Assembly (NCBI RefSeq): GCF_945859685.1
Contig: NC_079147.1
Span: 130,201,788 to 130,265,787, forward strand
DNA length: 64,000 nucleotides
Direction of reading: 5' to 3'
Source: Eupeodes corollae
Lineage: Eukaryota > Arthropoda > Insecta > Diptera > Syrphidae
Shown here: positions 33,902 through 45,399 of the stretch, one piece after another
How positions within the stretch are numbered: position 1 is the stretch's first letter
Layout of the letters: each line of letters starts with the position of its first letter
Notes under the pieces: generated by a model
Seen by the model: the letters and a program-made list of their open reading frames with translations, nothing else
Database searches by the model: none
Told to the model about the DNA's origin: nothing
Translations under genes and position numbers: made by a program

Positions 33902-35500
33902 TAATAAATCATAATTTAATATGCAATTACAACATTTATTTGGATTGAAATTTAAAAGCTATACAAATCTGCCAATTTAAGACCATGTCAGATTATGTTG
34001 GTTAGGATTGTTTCGTTTTTGAACTAGGGCCATGAAACATTCAAAATGAAGCATTTAAATGGGCCTGAGGACTAAAATGAATCATTTTGATGTGCTTAAA
34101 GACTAAATGTGAGAAAGTGTTTGGTTTTTCACGCACACACATTTAGTCCTCAGTATGCACACCGAAATGTCAGTCTGAGATTCCCATCTTATAAATGGAG
34201 TATTTTTGGCCATGACATCCCAATTGTGGAGCAGTTACCTATCCGCGGTTATGCGTATGACGTGGTAGATTAGCACTTGCACTCCCTGAAAATTAAATTG
34301 TTGCCCGAAGTCTTGCTTTTGCAATGTGAAACACACAGGACAGCCACAAATGATCATCGGCCGTATGAGAGATATGTATTTCATTTCAAACGTAAAAGAT
34401 TCCATCACCTTTATCAACTTCTACTGTCTCCAAATTTTTCCGCTGATCTTCAATACTATAGAAGTCATCATTAAAGATGTCTTCCTATGGATCTATATGC
34501 ACTATCAGAAAACGTCTATGTTCGCTACTGATCTCTGGAGTTTCCGACACGTATTATCATATCTTTTACTATTATCTTAATGGTTTCGGGTCCCTGGAAT
34601 AAACTTTCTAAATATTTTTGTCCCAGTTCTTGGCAATTGATAACCTGTAGTTATCCTTAATCAACGGATGCATTTTTTTTATTGTCGACTTCAGTGTCCT
34701 AACTTCCAAGTCGATTGTCGGTGCATAATTATGTAGTGCGCATATAGGAGTGTTTCTGTAGCCGTCCATCGTTCACTCCAGCCGCAATCATATTCATACA
34801 CTGTCCTTGAGGAAGAGAGACATATAGAGCGCAAACTTCTTACGTCTTAAACTTTCACAATTTAATGTTGTACATAAGCTGATAATTAATACCGTTTCGT
34901 TTAAAGAAATGGACACCGCCTATTTGGTTGTCGGTATTTTCTTACAGTATCGTAATTTTTATGAGTCATTTTATAATTGTGTTTAGCTTCATTTTTCTGG
35001 CCATTAACATCTCAGGAGTCAGGACTGAAGTTCCTAAACATCTGGAAAGGTTTTGTCCTTCGTTCAATCCTTATCATTCAAATAATTTACATTCACAGCT
35101 AGAGCCTTCAGGCGAGTCTCTGACAGTGTCTCTAGACTGATCTACCCTTTTGCCCTGTGCCTTACTCTGACTTTCCAATTCCCTGACACCATTTGGGAGT
35201 AGAGAATTTCGGGATCTACGACTGCATTTTTTCCTTGAGCTTTTTTAAGTTCGCCTCGAACTTGATACTATTGTTCGGAGACCTATAGCGCCCCTCGCCA
35301 TCCTCGACAAGGGTCTCACAGTCGTCATTATCTGGGATATCACTTTCTCTCATCACTTCTTTTTCAATGTCCTTAATTTTTTTTGACATTGACCATATTG
35401 GGAGCACCTTTGATGACCCATATGACGATGCCAGATGCCATACAACTGCGTAATTTCTCATCATGGCGTTATCAACTGGGAACAAGATCATGCGAATTTT
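33902..35500. other. Unclassified stretch, GC-richer than neighbours
   Basis: A block from about 34200 to 35490 has several moderate frames on both strands (for example a charged minus-strand frame 35216-35491 ending LKKLKEKMQS) and a composition less AT-rich than its flanks, suggesting an old transposon. I could not assign any of it. It ends against transposase fragment copy B. Confidence 0.35.
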
Positions 35501-35720
35501 TGTTGGTGATACGAGAAAGACCGTATTTATGCAGATAAATCTTTAACTCTTGAGCACTTATAACCAAAATTCGTCAAGTGGTGGCTGAGATAATACCCAA
35601 TATATGTTAAAAAGTGGTCGGAAACTGCGTCAAAAAAATCGAGGTTATACATTATGTCAACGTTAAAAATGAATAAACTTTTAAAAAAGAAATATCATGA
35701 AAAAAAAGTATTTTATATGT
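35500..35720 (+). pseudogene. Tc1/mariner (IS630-like) transposase C-terminal remnant, copy B
   Basis: KDRIYADKSLTLEHL is followed by a stop and a decayed tail ending KKYHEKK. The DNA aligns with copy A at 14990-15180 (GACCGT.TTTA.GC, AACTCTTGAGCACTTA, AAATATCATGAAAAAAA.TATTTT). Only the last quarter of the transposase is present. Confidence 0.65.
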
Positions 35721-35789
35721 GTTTTATTGACGTTCACTTTTGGAACCGCCAAATGGAAGCTAACACATCATACTTTTTAGTAAACACGT

Positions 35790-36138
35790 CACAATTTACT
35801 TGCACCCGAAAGGAAACATAAATCTTAAATGTACTAAAATCGATAGTGTCAACAAACGACACAAACAAGACACGTCCGCATCACTATATCATCATGCCCA
35901 ACGACAAGATTAATTTAATTACCTTCTGTTTCACCCCACTCACACACTGCACAATAATCAAGAATAGATAGCTGCAACAGTTGCTATATAAACTCTAGAC
36001 CGAAGTCAACCTGATCTTCAGTAACCTGCGATCAAGCTGATCATATTATTTTTTGTATCTTATATTAAAATTGTATTGCTTACAAATTGTTTTAAATGAA
36101 GTTTTTTTTTAACTATGCCGAGAAGCTTATTTTTAATT
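35790..36138 (+). repeat. Probable 5' LTR of an errantivirus-like (Ty3/gypsy) element
   Basis: The stretch has a TATA box (CTATATAAA at 35984), downstream start-like sequence, and ends ...TTTTTAATT followed by GGGGGCTCAACCGGGATC (36139-36156), which resembles a tRNA primer site. It lies upstream of a gag remnant in the same orientation. No second LTR was seen, so the limits are estimates. Confidence 0.4.
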
Positions 36139-36443
36139 GGGGGCTCAACCGGGATCCCTTTAGCATAAAACTAAGATTTGAAAACATAAAGTAAAATCAG
36201 TGCTAAGTGTGTGGTTCTAGCCAAAACAAACGTGCCAACTATTCTACGAAGATAGAAGAAAGCGTGACAAACCAATAGAAGCAGCATCATCAGCCACCAG
36301 TCCGAGACTTACAAAACTTCCAAAGTATAAATTTATTTTATACTTTATAGTTATGTATATTCATTATTATTAATTTTTTTAATTAAATTTATATTATTAT
36401 AACGTGGGTGTAACGTGACCTGGAGCAACAGATAATATTATAA

Positions 36444-36573
36444 TATCGCGTAGATTTATGTTTAGGAACGCAGGCTGTTTTGGTCAATCGATCTCAAATG
36501 CAAATAAAAAACTTTATTTCATCTTTTTCCCAACGTAAAGTAACTGCGTTACTAAACATAAATCTACACATAT
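36444..36573. repeat. Imperfect fold-back in the LTR-element leader
   Basis: Arms 36444-36473 and 36544-36573 are inverted copies sharing GTAGATTTATGTTTAG and AACGCAG (about 27 of 30 matching) with a 70-base loop. TATAATAT occurs just outside both arms. It may be a small MITE inserted between the LTR and gag. Confidence 0.65.
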
Positions 36574-36648
36574 TCAATAAAAAATTGGTCACATAAAACA
36601 TACATATATTATAATATTGCGTTTCTTTTCATCTTAAAAAAAAAAAAA

Positions 36649-37230
36649 ATGAATCAAGGCGCTGTGAATGGTCTAATTTCTCAAGCTATTAGCTCGAATA
36701 TTGCTAAACTTGAACAAGCTATTCATGACCAACATAACATGCATACTCAAGAAATTAAAAGATTACAAAAATTGATGTATGACAAAGGTATAGCCTCAAA
36801 CATTACAGAATACGAGACACAGACCATTAATTCAAGCATTGACCCTTGACATTATTAAGTCATTGCGTGATTTCGACGGCACTCAAACCTCCTACGTAAG
36901 TTGGAGAGAAACTCCCTCAATTCCATCAGACTGTATAAAATAGGAAGTAAAAGGTGATTTGCTGCTTTGACAGTTCTTAGGAACAAAATAACAAAGGCAG
37001 CCAATGATGTGCTCACAAATCATGGTATTGACCTAAATTTCGAGGCAATATTGGCAAGATTAGACTTCACATATGCTGACAAGCGACCTTTGCACATAAT
37101 AAGACAGGGTTCTACTAGTATAATATAATTTTACAAAGCAATCAACTGCAAGTTGACCCTGCTGACCAATAAAATTATTATGACCCATGGGCCAGAAACC
37201 ATCCTAATCCAATACACCTAGATTGTCGAT
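36649..37230 (+). pseudogene. Errantivirus-like gag remnant
   Basis: An open frame from ATG 36649 (MNQGAVNGLISQAISSNIAK) is helix-rich and ends at a TGA at 36847. In the next frame the gag capsid region begins DIIKSLRDFDGTQTSYVSW, with further pieces in shifted frames: TVLRNKITKAANDVL, FEAILARLDFTYADKRP and KLTLLTNKIIMTHG. This order matches gag of insect errantiviruses and relatives of the 17.6/TED group. At least three shifts and a stop destroy it. The downstream part is split by a MITE (37261-37710), after which a few gag-like codons (NDYRQL) remain. Protease, pol and env are absent. It lies antisense within the CLIP protease intron. Confidence 0.65.
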
Positions 37231-37260
37231 TCAATTAAACGGTAATACCAACAATCCTTA

Positions 37261-37710
37261 CTGCTTGAACAGAATGAGATGCAGCTGTAGCTAAGAAAAT
37301 CGCTGTAGTATAAGCTGTCAATAAAAACGCTCACTAATGTAGCAAAGGTCGCCCACAATGGTGTAGCACAGGAAATTTATTCGGGCATGTTCAACGCATA
37401 TGAAATTTATATTTGAACTGAATTTGTATGGTAGCATACTATAAAAAAGTTACAAAACCAGAAAAAATTCTCAAATGCATTGAACGCTACTAAAAAAAAA
37501 GTGAAAAGTCAAAGAATGAAATGGGTTTCCCCCATCTGTCATCTCAAATGTAGCTTGCAGCGTCGCCAAAAGTTAAAGTTGAGTCAACTTGCGCTGCAGC
37601 TACTGCTACAGCTACAGCTTCTCATTGTGTCGATGTATACTATTTTCGTATCTTTTAACTTTGATAGTGCTACAGGCTACAGCTACAGCTACACCATTCT
37701 GTTCAAGCAG
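37261..37710. mobile_element. Harbinger-type MITE, copy 2 (TTA duplication)
   Basis: The 450-bp copy matches 29554-30009 end to end in the same orientation. It lacks one GCTACA unit of the internal run and is flanked by TTA (37258-37260, 37711-37713). It is inserted in the errantivirus-like gag remnant. Confidence 0.88.
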
Positions 37711-37744
37711 TTAATCCATAATGATTACAGGCAACTACCATAAC

Positions 37745-39520
37745 TTTTCGAACCTATGTTTAGTTTAGTTTAGTTTATTTTATTTTCATCAAACAGAGTT
37801 CAACTCTTACAGACTACTTTAAAAAGATAATATACTCGTAATAATTAATTAATTTTAATATAAGTATATGTACAAAAATAATAAAAAATAAAAATGGTAG
37901 CAATAGATAAATCTTAATTCCAAACAGATTGCCATAACAAAGCAGACAATTTTTTTTTTAAAAACATCTCTTGAAATATTAGAAAAATATTTATAACCTC
38001 AACAACAGAATTCGTTTCTCTTATGCAACATGGAAACGGTTCGTTTTTACTATAATTTCTGCTATAAAAAGTCTCTCAAATGAAAATTAGAGCGGAGAGT
38101 CTTTGATACGATTGCTTATTAAATCTTTTACAAACATTATTGACAAATATTTTCTCCTTACTTCAAGCGTTTGAATGTCAATAAGCAGGCATCTTTGTGT
38201 TTTTTCTATTCTAGAAGAATGCGTGATATAATAGGGGTTCCAAACTATGCTGCAATATTCCAGTATCGGTAGGGGTCGAAAAAATCTCGAGATTTTCTTC
38301 TAATAAACCCTACCATCGCATTAGCTTTACTGACTATGTAAGTATGTACGAAAGCTTTTCATCCAATATAACTCCCAAATTGTTTTTGCGTAACCCTATC
38401 TAAACTCGTATTGTTGATAGTATAATCAAATATGATAGGTGTTTTTTTCTATGGCATGTAAGGCTCTGACATTTAACAACATTCAGGAACAACTTGTTAG
38501 ATTCACACCAATTAGCCAGTTTTTGGATATCCTCTTGTAGATACGGACAGTCTGTAGAAGATTGGATATCCTCTTGTAGATACGAACAGTCTGTAGAAGA
38601 TTTTATGAGCCGGAAAATCTTGACATCATGGGCATACATAAGATACTTCGAGTATTTAAAATTTACCGGAATGTCATTTATAAAAAGGATAAATAACAAA
38701 GGGCCAATATGACTTCCATGCGGAACACCAGAAGTTACATTAATACTTTTGGATTTAAACTTTCCCAATTTTACAAATTGAACCCCATTTTTTAAAACAA
38801 GAAAAAATCCATTTTATGAAATTAGAATGGAAACCAAGTTTTGAAAGCTTAAAAATTAGTATACTATGATTAACTCTTTCAAAAGCTTTTGCAAAATCTG
38901 TAAAGATAATATCAGTCTGTAAACCATTTTCGAACCCGCAAAGTACAGATTCGCAAAGCATTGAAAGGTTTGTAGCAGTAGATCTTCCAGAAACAAAACC
39001 ATGCTGGTATTCGGATATTAAATCATTAAAAAAATATATAATTTTTTACAGACAAGCATTTCGAAATATTTGGGATCACTGATAATTTGCATATACGCCT
39101 ATAATTGGTCGCATTTTGCTTCGAGCTAGACTAAAATATTGGAGTTACATAAGAGATCTGGTAACAACCCAAAAATTGGCCCCTTTTTAAAGACAGATTG
39201 AAAATCAAGCTGAGCGGTAATGCCAAAGAAACAGCGCAGTTTTTTAGTGCAACAGGGGTTATGTTATCTGGCCCAGCACTTTTATTTACATCAAGACTAG
39301 CTAGAGCTTCAAAAACATCAGACACATTTAAGTCATAAGATGACGAAAAATCAGAGGGGTCACACGGAGCAGAAGGCAAATAAACAGATTTAAAATAATC
39401 GGCAAATAAATCGCATAAAAAGTCCATATCACTAGATACACAATTGGAGTACTTCATACAGTTTGGAATTGTGGTGACGTTATTTCTTGCGAACAAAGAA
39501 ATAGCACACATTCGTAGAAT
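37745..39520 (-). pseudogene. Jockey-like non-LTR retrotransposon, reverse transcriptase remnant
   Basis: The minus strand reads, in order, SDVFEALASLDVNKSAGPDN (RT motif 1), IIFTDFAKAFERVNHSIL, SGVPHGSHIGPLLFILFIND, LMYAHDVKIF and KLANWCESNKLFLNVVKCQ, then a decaying C-terminal part to an A-rich tail (TTTAG/TTTA repeats at 37759-37790 on the plus strand). The catalytic box, normally YADD, reads YAHD, and a 39-bp tandem duplication (38520-38600) repeats SSTDC.YLQEDIQ in frame. Several frameshifts separate the blocks. The 5' part (ORF1, endonuclease) is missing. The fragment lies in the CLIP protease intron, same strand. Confidence 0.8.
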
Positions 39521-39554
39521 TTAAAAAAAAACACCCTTTTAGCGAACAATTCTT

Positions 39555-40330
39555 ATAATTTCAAATCTAAAATTATTACCAAGTTAGTACTTTGTTGGGT
39601 GACCACGATTTTTAAAAGTTTCCTGGCACTTATTTGGTAAACTTCCAACTAATTGATAGCATCTACTCTGTGGGATAGAATACCACGCTTCCTACTGGTC
39701 CAAAGATCGTTTAAATTTTTGAATTTTGCCTGCCCAATCGTGTTGAGGTTAAGATTGGGATTTTGAGCTAGCCAGGTCAGTACATCAATTAGTTGGTGCA
39801 AAAGCCAATCTTTTACTGTGTTTGATGCATGTTTGGGATAATTGTCATTAATGATTATCCAATTCACTGGATAGACTCGAAGGAAAATGGTTCCATGGTA
39901 TTCTTAAGAGTATTGAGATACGAGAATGTATCCATTCTGCCATCAATTGTCACACTCCATGTCATGAAAATGTTTCTCAGACTATCATGTTGCCCCTCCG
40001 AGCTTCACAGTTTTAAGAGTGTACTTGTGATTGTCTGCAAAAACTACATTCTTCTTGGAAAGTATCGGTTTTGACTTGAGACATTTACACCAAACTCTTT
40101 ATTAACTTCCGCCATTATGTCTCGAGATGTCATTTGTATACTTTTTAGCAATGAATCTGTAAATTTGTAACAAAGTTTTGCGAGGTGATGGCTTATGAAT
40201 TTTGACTTGATTTGCCCTCGCTAAACCAATAGCATTATAAACTATTTAATGGGAACAATTAAGTGTTTTAGCTATTTGCAACGATGCAACGATATTTTAC
40301 CGTGTGTATGGAAATCTGTTAAGAACTTTT
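39555..40330 (-). pseudogene. Tc1-like transposase remnant
   Basis: Frames on the minus strand give KPILSKKNVVFADNHKYTLK (first Asp block degraded from FSDE.KF), VKLGGATW, then NDNYPKHASNTVKDWLLHQL (second Asp block), WLAQNPNLNLNTIG where a SPDLNPIEN-type Glu block is expected, and near the end LVGSLPNKCQETFKNRGHPT. The Glu of the triad is lost. The fragment differs from the Tc3-like element at 16.9 kb. It abuts the 5' edge of the Jockey-like fragment. Confidence 0.7.
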
Positions 40331-40589
40331 TTTTTCTAAAACTTTAAACAAAAAAATAAGCACTATCTCTCATAACTTTTGACCGCGAAACTACAATGTT
40401 TACCGATTCTCAAACCAAACGATTCGTCCCATGTATATTTGTTTTCGTCAATAAAAATGTTATCTTCTCTAACAACTGCTTTTACATTTTTCCTTTCTTT
40501 CTTGATCAAATGGCGAACGAGCAACAGAGGAGCTTATCGCTTTCTCATACTTAAAGGATAATCTTTTTGCACCGAGTTGTTTGTGTTTT

Positions 40590-40915
40590 TCAATTTCCAG
40601 TATTATTAAGAATGGCATAGATGTAATTTTTGCTTTTAAGCTTCACAATAAAATTTGTATACCGTGGGTTCCAGCACTTGACTCCTTTAATTTCCTCTAT
40701 GTTGTTGGTGTCCGAGGTATTTGAAAGCTGCGTGCAGAGCTCAACTATTTGCTCCTTTTGTTCAACCTGATTGCTTGCTCCGCCTCTAAAAATCAAGCCT
40801 TTAGCCAATGATATCCAGTCGGAATGTCGAATCAAATAAAAGTTCGAGATCGTCGATAGTCATATTTGATACAAGACTCGAAGTTTTTCCTTTTTTAGTG
40901 TTCATTTTTACTGGA
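40590..40915 (-). pseudogene. Possible retrotransposon ORF1 fragment
   Basis: The minus strand from an ATG near 40906 reads MNTKKGKTSSLVSNMTIDDL and, after a frameshift, RGGASNQVEQKEQIVELCTQ, then IEEIKGVKCWNPRYTNFIVK. A short basic start, charged helices and a C-terminal 'W.PR.TNFIVKL' resemble nucleic-acid-binding ORF1 proteins of insect retrotransposons, but I cannot place it in a family. It could belong to the Jockey-like fragment downstream, with the Tc1-like piece inserted between. Confidence 0.33.
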
Positions 40916-41664
40916 GATATTTCAGTATTCAAACGCTTGTGCATTACTTATTGTAAGACCAGTGACAGTTCAATTTCTTTGTTGTAGATGTTATATATTA
41001 TGTACATATTTTCCACTTATGAAATATAAAGTAAAAATTACTTGCTAATATTGTTGAACTTTTGTTTGCAATCAATTTTTTGTATACTTAAGTTATTTGA
41101 AAGGTAAAATTATTTTTTTTTTACAAGCACAAACTTTTATAGAACTATTCACTTCACCACCAGTGTTGTCATTCCCCAGGGCTGTATAACAAAAAGGGAA
41201 AAACAAGAATCTATCAAAGGTAACGGGATTATTAAAACTTTTTTGTTCACTGTATTTAATGTAGTAAAGGAAATTTTAATCGCGAGATTTTTCTGATAAG
41301 TGTGCTATTTCTATGTCGATAGCTGTATAACTTGACCCTAACGTGCTTAATATCACAAATAAAAGGCTCAGCTAATCTCAGCTGTTATTTACAAAAATAA
41401 TAAAAGACCATGACCTAAGAAAGAAAAAAAAATGGTTGCCTACTTATATCCTGGCAATATCTGTTATTTAATTGATTTGTGTCAAACGAAAGGTTATTTA
41501 ATTCTATATCGTCTATATTAATTAGATGACGCATAAACTGTTTCCGAAATAGCAATTGGATGACAAAACATTAAATAGGTAACTAATTACTATTAAAAAA
41601 TAAAAAGATATGGGAATGTGAGTATGAAATATGTATTTTGTATTAAAAAATGTTCAATACTCAC

Positions 41665-41880
41665 TTTTTGCATATTTCTTTAAAACTAAGTTGGTGGGGA
41701 CTGTATTGTCAGATGTAATAATCTTTTTTTCCGCACAGCATACAATTTCTTGTTTATTATTATTAAATCCACATTTAGAGTAATTTCTACCGCTGATTTT
41801 ATATCTCAGAACGTGGGGACAGGTAAATATGGGTTGACATGTTCCTCTTAGGTTATTGGTTCCATCAACACAAGTATCAC
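41665..41880 (-). CDS. CLIP-domain serine protease, CLIP-domain exon
   Basis: The exon was read directly from the minus strand. It begins after cctttaag (acceptor at 41881-41882) and ends at the donor A|gtgagt (41659-41664). It encodes GDTCVDGTNNLRGTCQPIF, then TCPHVLRYKISG, YSKCGFNN and EIVCCAEKK: six cysteines in the CLIP pattern C-x-C-x-C-x-C-x-CC, followed by a polar linker ending LVLKKYAK. The single base carried out completes a Lys codon with the exon at 31686. CLIP domains are disulphide-knotted modules that dock proteases or cofactors in insect immune and developmental cascades. The intron to the next exon is about 10 kb and full of transposon debris. Confidence 0.87.
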
Positions 41881-41999
41881 CTTAAAGGAAAACAACAAAA
41901 ATGTACATTAATTCAATGAATTAAAAATTCTATCAAAAAATATTTTCATCACAAATATTCATATAAAACACATACATACATATACATATGTACATACAA

Positions 42000-42760
42000 A
42001 GATATACAGAGGTATTATAAAAAAAATAAGAACTTTCGCAGTATAAATCGAACTCTAGATTTTAATCCAACATGACAATATGATGGTAGAGAAGTAAAAA
42101 AAGTGAGTCTCTCGATTCCGTCCGTCCGTCTGTCGGTCTTTCTGTCAGTCCACGCCCCTACAACCAGAACCATTCTGTCGATAGAGTTCAAACTTGAAAT
42201 TGCTCAAACTTGGAAATTAAGGTTTTAAGCTGATTCGCGTTATGCGTTTTTTCTGCTTTTTTAAGACTTAAAATTACAGTAGTCTAATATTTGTTTTGGT
42301 CAAAAATTGAAAAATCGATTTTTCTTAAAAACGAATCGGTAGATCTTTGTTTAATTTTTTCTTAAAAATTTCTGTGGTTCCGTACCGCCCATAATACTGT
42401 TATTTTGTTTTAATTTTTCTTTAGAACTAATGAAGCTTTATATCAATAATTATTTGCACAAGCATAATAATAATATTTGATGATCAAAATTTCATTGTTT
42501 TTGATTTTTTAAAAACAAAAACTCGATATCTCGAAAACGCCCATCATTTTTTTTTTTACAAAAATCAAATATAAAACGAAGCTACAAATAACTGTCTACA
42601 ACCAATATATTTGACCTGAAGTTGAAATTAAATGGCATTTAAATTGTTTTAGACAAACATTTTTAAATCTTAAAAATACAGCATTATTTTTGAACACACT
42701 CATTAGATACAGGAGCAATTTCATGCGACCCATTCATTTTGTTGTTGTATTCCTTTATAC
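42000..42760 (+). repeat. Dispersed noncoding repeat with a CCGTCCGTCCGTCTGTCGG run
   Basis: This is a noncoding, unusually structured stretch: a GTCC/GTCT-type short repeat (42118-42150), then AT-rich sequence with CGATTTTTCTTAAAAACGA and CTCGATATCTCGAAAACG, ending with the TTAGATACAGGAGCAATTTC motif shared with 31091, 32118 and 50646. It lies between CLIP protease exons. Confidence 0.5.
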
Positions 42761-43437
42761 AATCTCAAGGGGGAGACTAGTTGGACTTGTATAGTATTTT
42801 GGTCTGCCTACGTTGATTTGAGAAAGGGTTCTAAGGTTTGATAGTCTTGAAAAAAAAAATTATAGAAAAAATAAATGAATTTCAAAAATTATTAGTTCTG
42901 TGGCTGTAAAAGAAGTGAAATATATAGAACGTTGGAGAACTTAGTTCAATTTTTGCACGTACCTTAATAAATCATTAATAAAAAAGAAAAGATTCTTCTA
43001 CTTTGAACGTCGAACTTGTCTAGTGGTAGAAGCTGATTAAGGTCAATAATTCTCGAGAATTTTCTCCAAATGAGTCCTGAAACTAAAGGACGTTCCTATC
43101 CCTCTACCTTTCTAGAATTATCAGCCCTTCCCACATAAACAAGGCATAAAAGCCAACGTTTATGTCACCAACTCCCATCACACCTCCCACGTTATGTTAG
43201 CGAAAAAACTAGACAGCGCTCCTCTCTCCGGTGCTCCTTCCCACCCTAGGTAACCTAGCTCAATTGCTGTTTACCGATCCAAATGTTTTCCCTACATATC
43301 AGAATGATGTAAGAACATCAACTGACTCATCATCTTTATTGGGCTGGATCTAGGGTGTTAGGGTGACCTCCGAATGAACTAGACTTATCTGCATATGCGA
43401 ATCTCTGTACAGACGGACCTCTCTTTCTTCGCAGCTC

Positions 43438-44610
43438 TTGCGACCAAAGATGAATACAAACAAAAAAGAAAAGAATGATGAGACCGGTATCTCTTCAAGA
43501 CCGGGCGGCAGTTTGACGTCAAAGCCTGTTGCCGTTTCTACTGCAGCCAACACAGAGGAGGGAGTAGTGGCAATCCATGGACCCTCCTCTGTTGTTGGTA
43601 GCAACGAGAGTAGGCAGGGTTGTGGTCCTACCACTACTAATGAGAGTACATCCAGAAATGGAAAGGGGAAACTCTCAAAAAGCCTATATAAACAAAGGCG
43701 GCAAGCTACGAGAGTCCTAAAGGCCTCTGGTGCATCATTGGAGGCTGAAAGGACACCGCAGCAAGCCGCTCGCGTTGAATGGGCAAACAGTGTCCTTGCT
43801 GCAAGAAGGATAACTGGAAGATAGCCAAGTCTCTTTTTGATTATATTCTTGGTACTAACCTCTTAGTAAGTAATGTTGAAAATGAACCAACCTCCATCAC
43901 TAAAACTCGACAAGAAGTCCTAGACATAACTCTTGTCTCAGATACTATTCACCATTATGATCTTGGACTGGAAGGTATTCAGTTCAACATAAATGTGGAT
44001 AAAAACCCGAATCTATTAACTTTTCGAAATTATCGGAAAACTGACTGTCTCATTACAAAGTTTACCAAAACCTGGACTGTCTAGTCCTGCCTCAAATGCT
44101 AATGAACTTGAGAACAAAGTCAATGACATTACCTCAGCTATGAACAGATCGCTAGAAATTGCTTGGCTACTTATACACATAAGTGGAAAGAGCAAATCAC
44201 AATGGTGCGCCTCAGAGCTTGACTCGCTCAGGAAAGAATGCAGAAAACTCAACCGACCCAACGCCGCAAGACTAGCCTCTCACTGGGACTCTTACAAAAG
44301 TCTCTAAGAATTTACAAGTAGGCACTAAGGATATTTAAATGATCTTCTTGGCGATCCTTCTGTATCACGATGAAAGAAACTTCTGAAGCCTCTAGGTTAC
44401 GGAAAATTCTTTCAACTAGTCTAGATATGCCAAGCTGCTTGAAAAATGCAGACGGCTCCTGGACATCTTAACACCTTCAAAGAACTCTTACAAAATGCCT
44501 AACTAGGTTAATTTTTTGGGCTGATCGGTGTGGACTGGGTGTTAACCCACACAAAACCGATTTAGTCTTATTTGCGAGGAGATACAAAATTCCATTTGTA
44601 TTTGGTCTGA
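43438..44610 (+). pseudogene. Non-LTR retrotransposon remnant (R1/LOA/I-like) with ORF1, endonuclease and RT pieces
   Basis: An ORF1-like frame from 43438 (MRPKMNTNKKEKNDETGISS ... GKLSKSLYKQRRQATRVLKA) ends at 43824. Overlapping it is an endonuclease C-terminus: LFDYILGTNLLVSNVENEPT, TRQEVLDITLVSD. Next come frames similar to the RT-leading region (CRKLNRPNAARLASHWDSYK) and, after an internal deletion, a late RT block WADRCGLGVNPHKTDLVLFA at 44515-44580. The core RT motifs are missing. Endonuclease wording and the GLGVNP.KT.LVLF block point to the R1/LOA/I group rather than Jockey. Multiple stops and shifts make it inactive. Confidence 0.68.
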
Positions 44611-44619
44611 CATCAAAAC

Positions 44620-45395
44620 ATGTTTATACTTTTATCGTACAACAGTGTTGAATATTCATACAAATTTAAATAATAAAAACAATTCACATTTGTTTATTTC
44701 AATTTGGAGTTTTTCTTATTTATAGTTATTGGTTTTAGCCATCTCCTATTGTTAAGTATAAAGTAAATACTCGATTCATCAATAATTTCGATTAGTTTTA
44801 CAAGTCGGTGCTTTTTACCGATTGCAGATTTTTCAATACAAAATGTTTGCATATCAGTTTGAACTATAATTTTTCAAGACTTTAAAAACGTTATTCTTTG
44901 TTGCATATAAATCTCTCTAAAAATCTTTGATTAAGATTCTGGGGACTTTGACCTTGTTTAAGTAGTATTAATAAATTAAAATCATATTTGTGCATGGAAT
45001 AGGCGTATGTATGTAACTATCAGTTACATTTTTGACAATCAAATGTGATTCCCACCTAAGATCCCGTATATTATGTAAAGTGATCCAACTCAATTCAAAT
45101 ACATTGACAATTTCCAATTAGCTTTGGTTGTCGTGTTTCTATTTAGTCAAATATTAAAAAAAAACTACGTTTTACTATCGTCAATGGCCCACATAAGTTA
45201 TCTGACTCATTTTTTTCAGTAACAGTTCACATTACGTTACCATTTAAACGAAATGCCCATCTAACCATCACAGTTAGTACTATTTTGTAGGTTTATATAA
45301 AAAAGATTTAGTTTATAATCGTCGCCTTCAGATTTTATACATTTTGCCTTTAAAATAAAATGTTTCACAAAATTTGTCCATTTAAGGAAAGGTAG
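44620..45395. other. Gene-free AT-rich stretch
   Basis: No coding similarity, repeat or motif was recognised. It separates the R1/LOA-like remnant from the AACTTCCCAT-bounded repeat. Confidence 0.45.
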
Positions 45396-45399
45396 ACAC

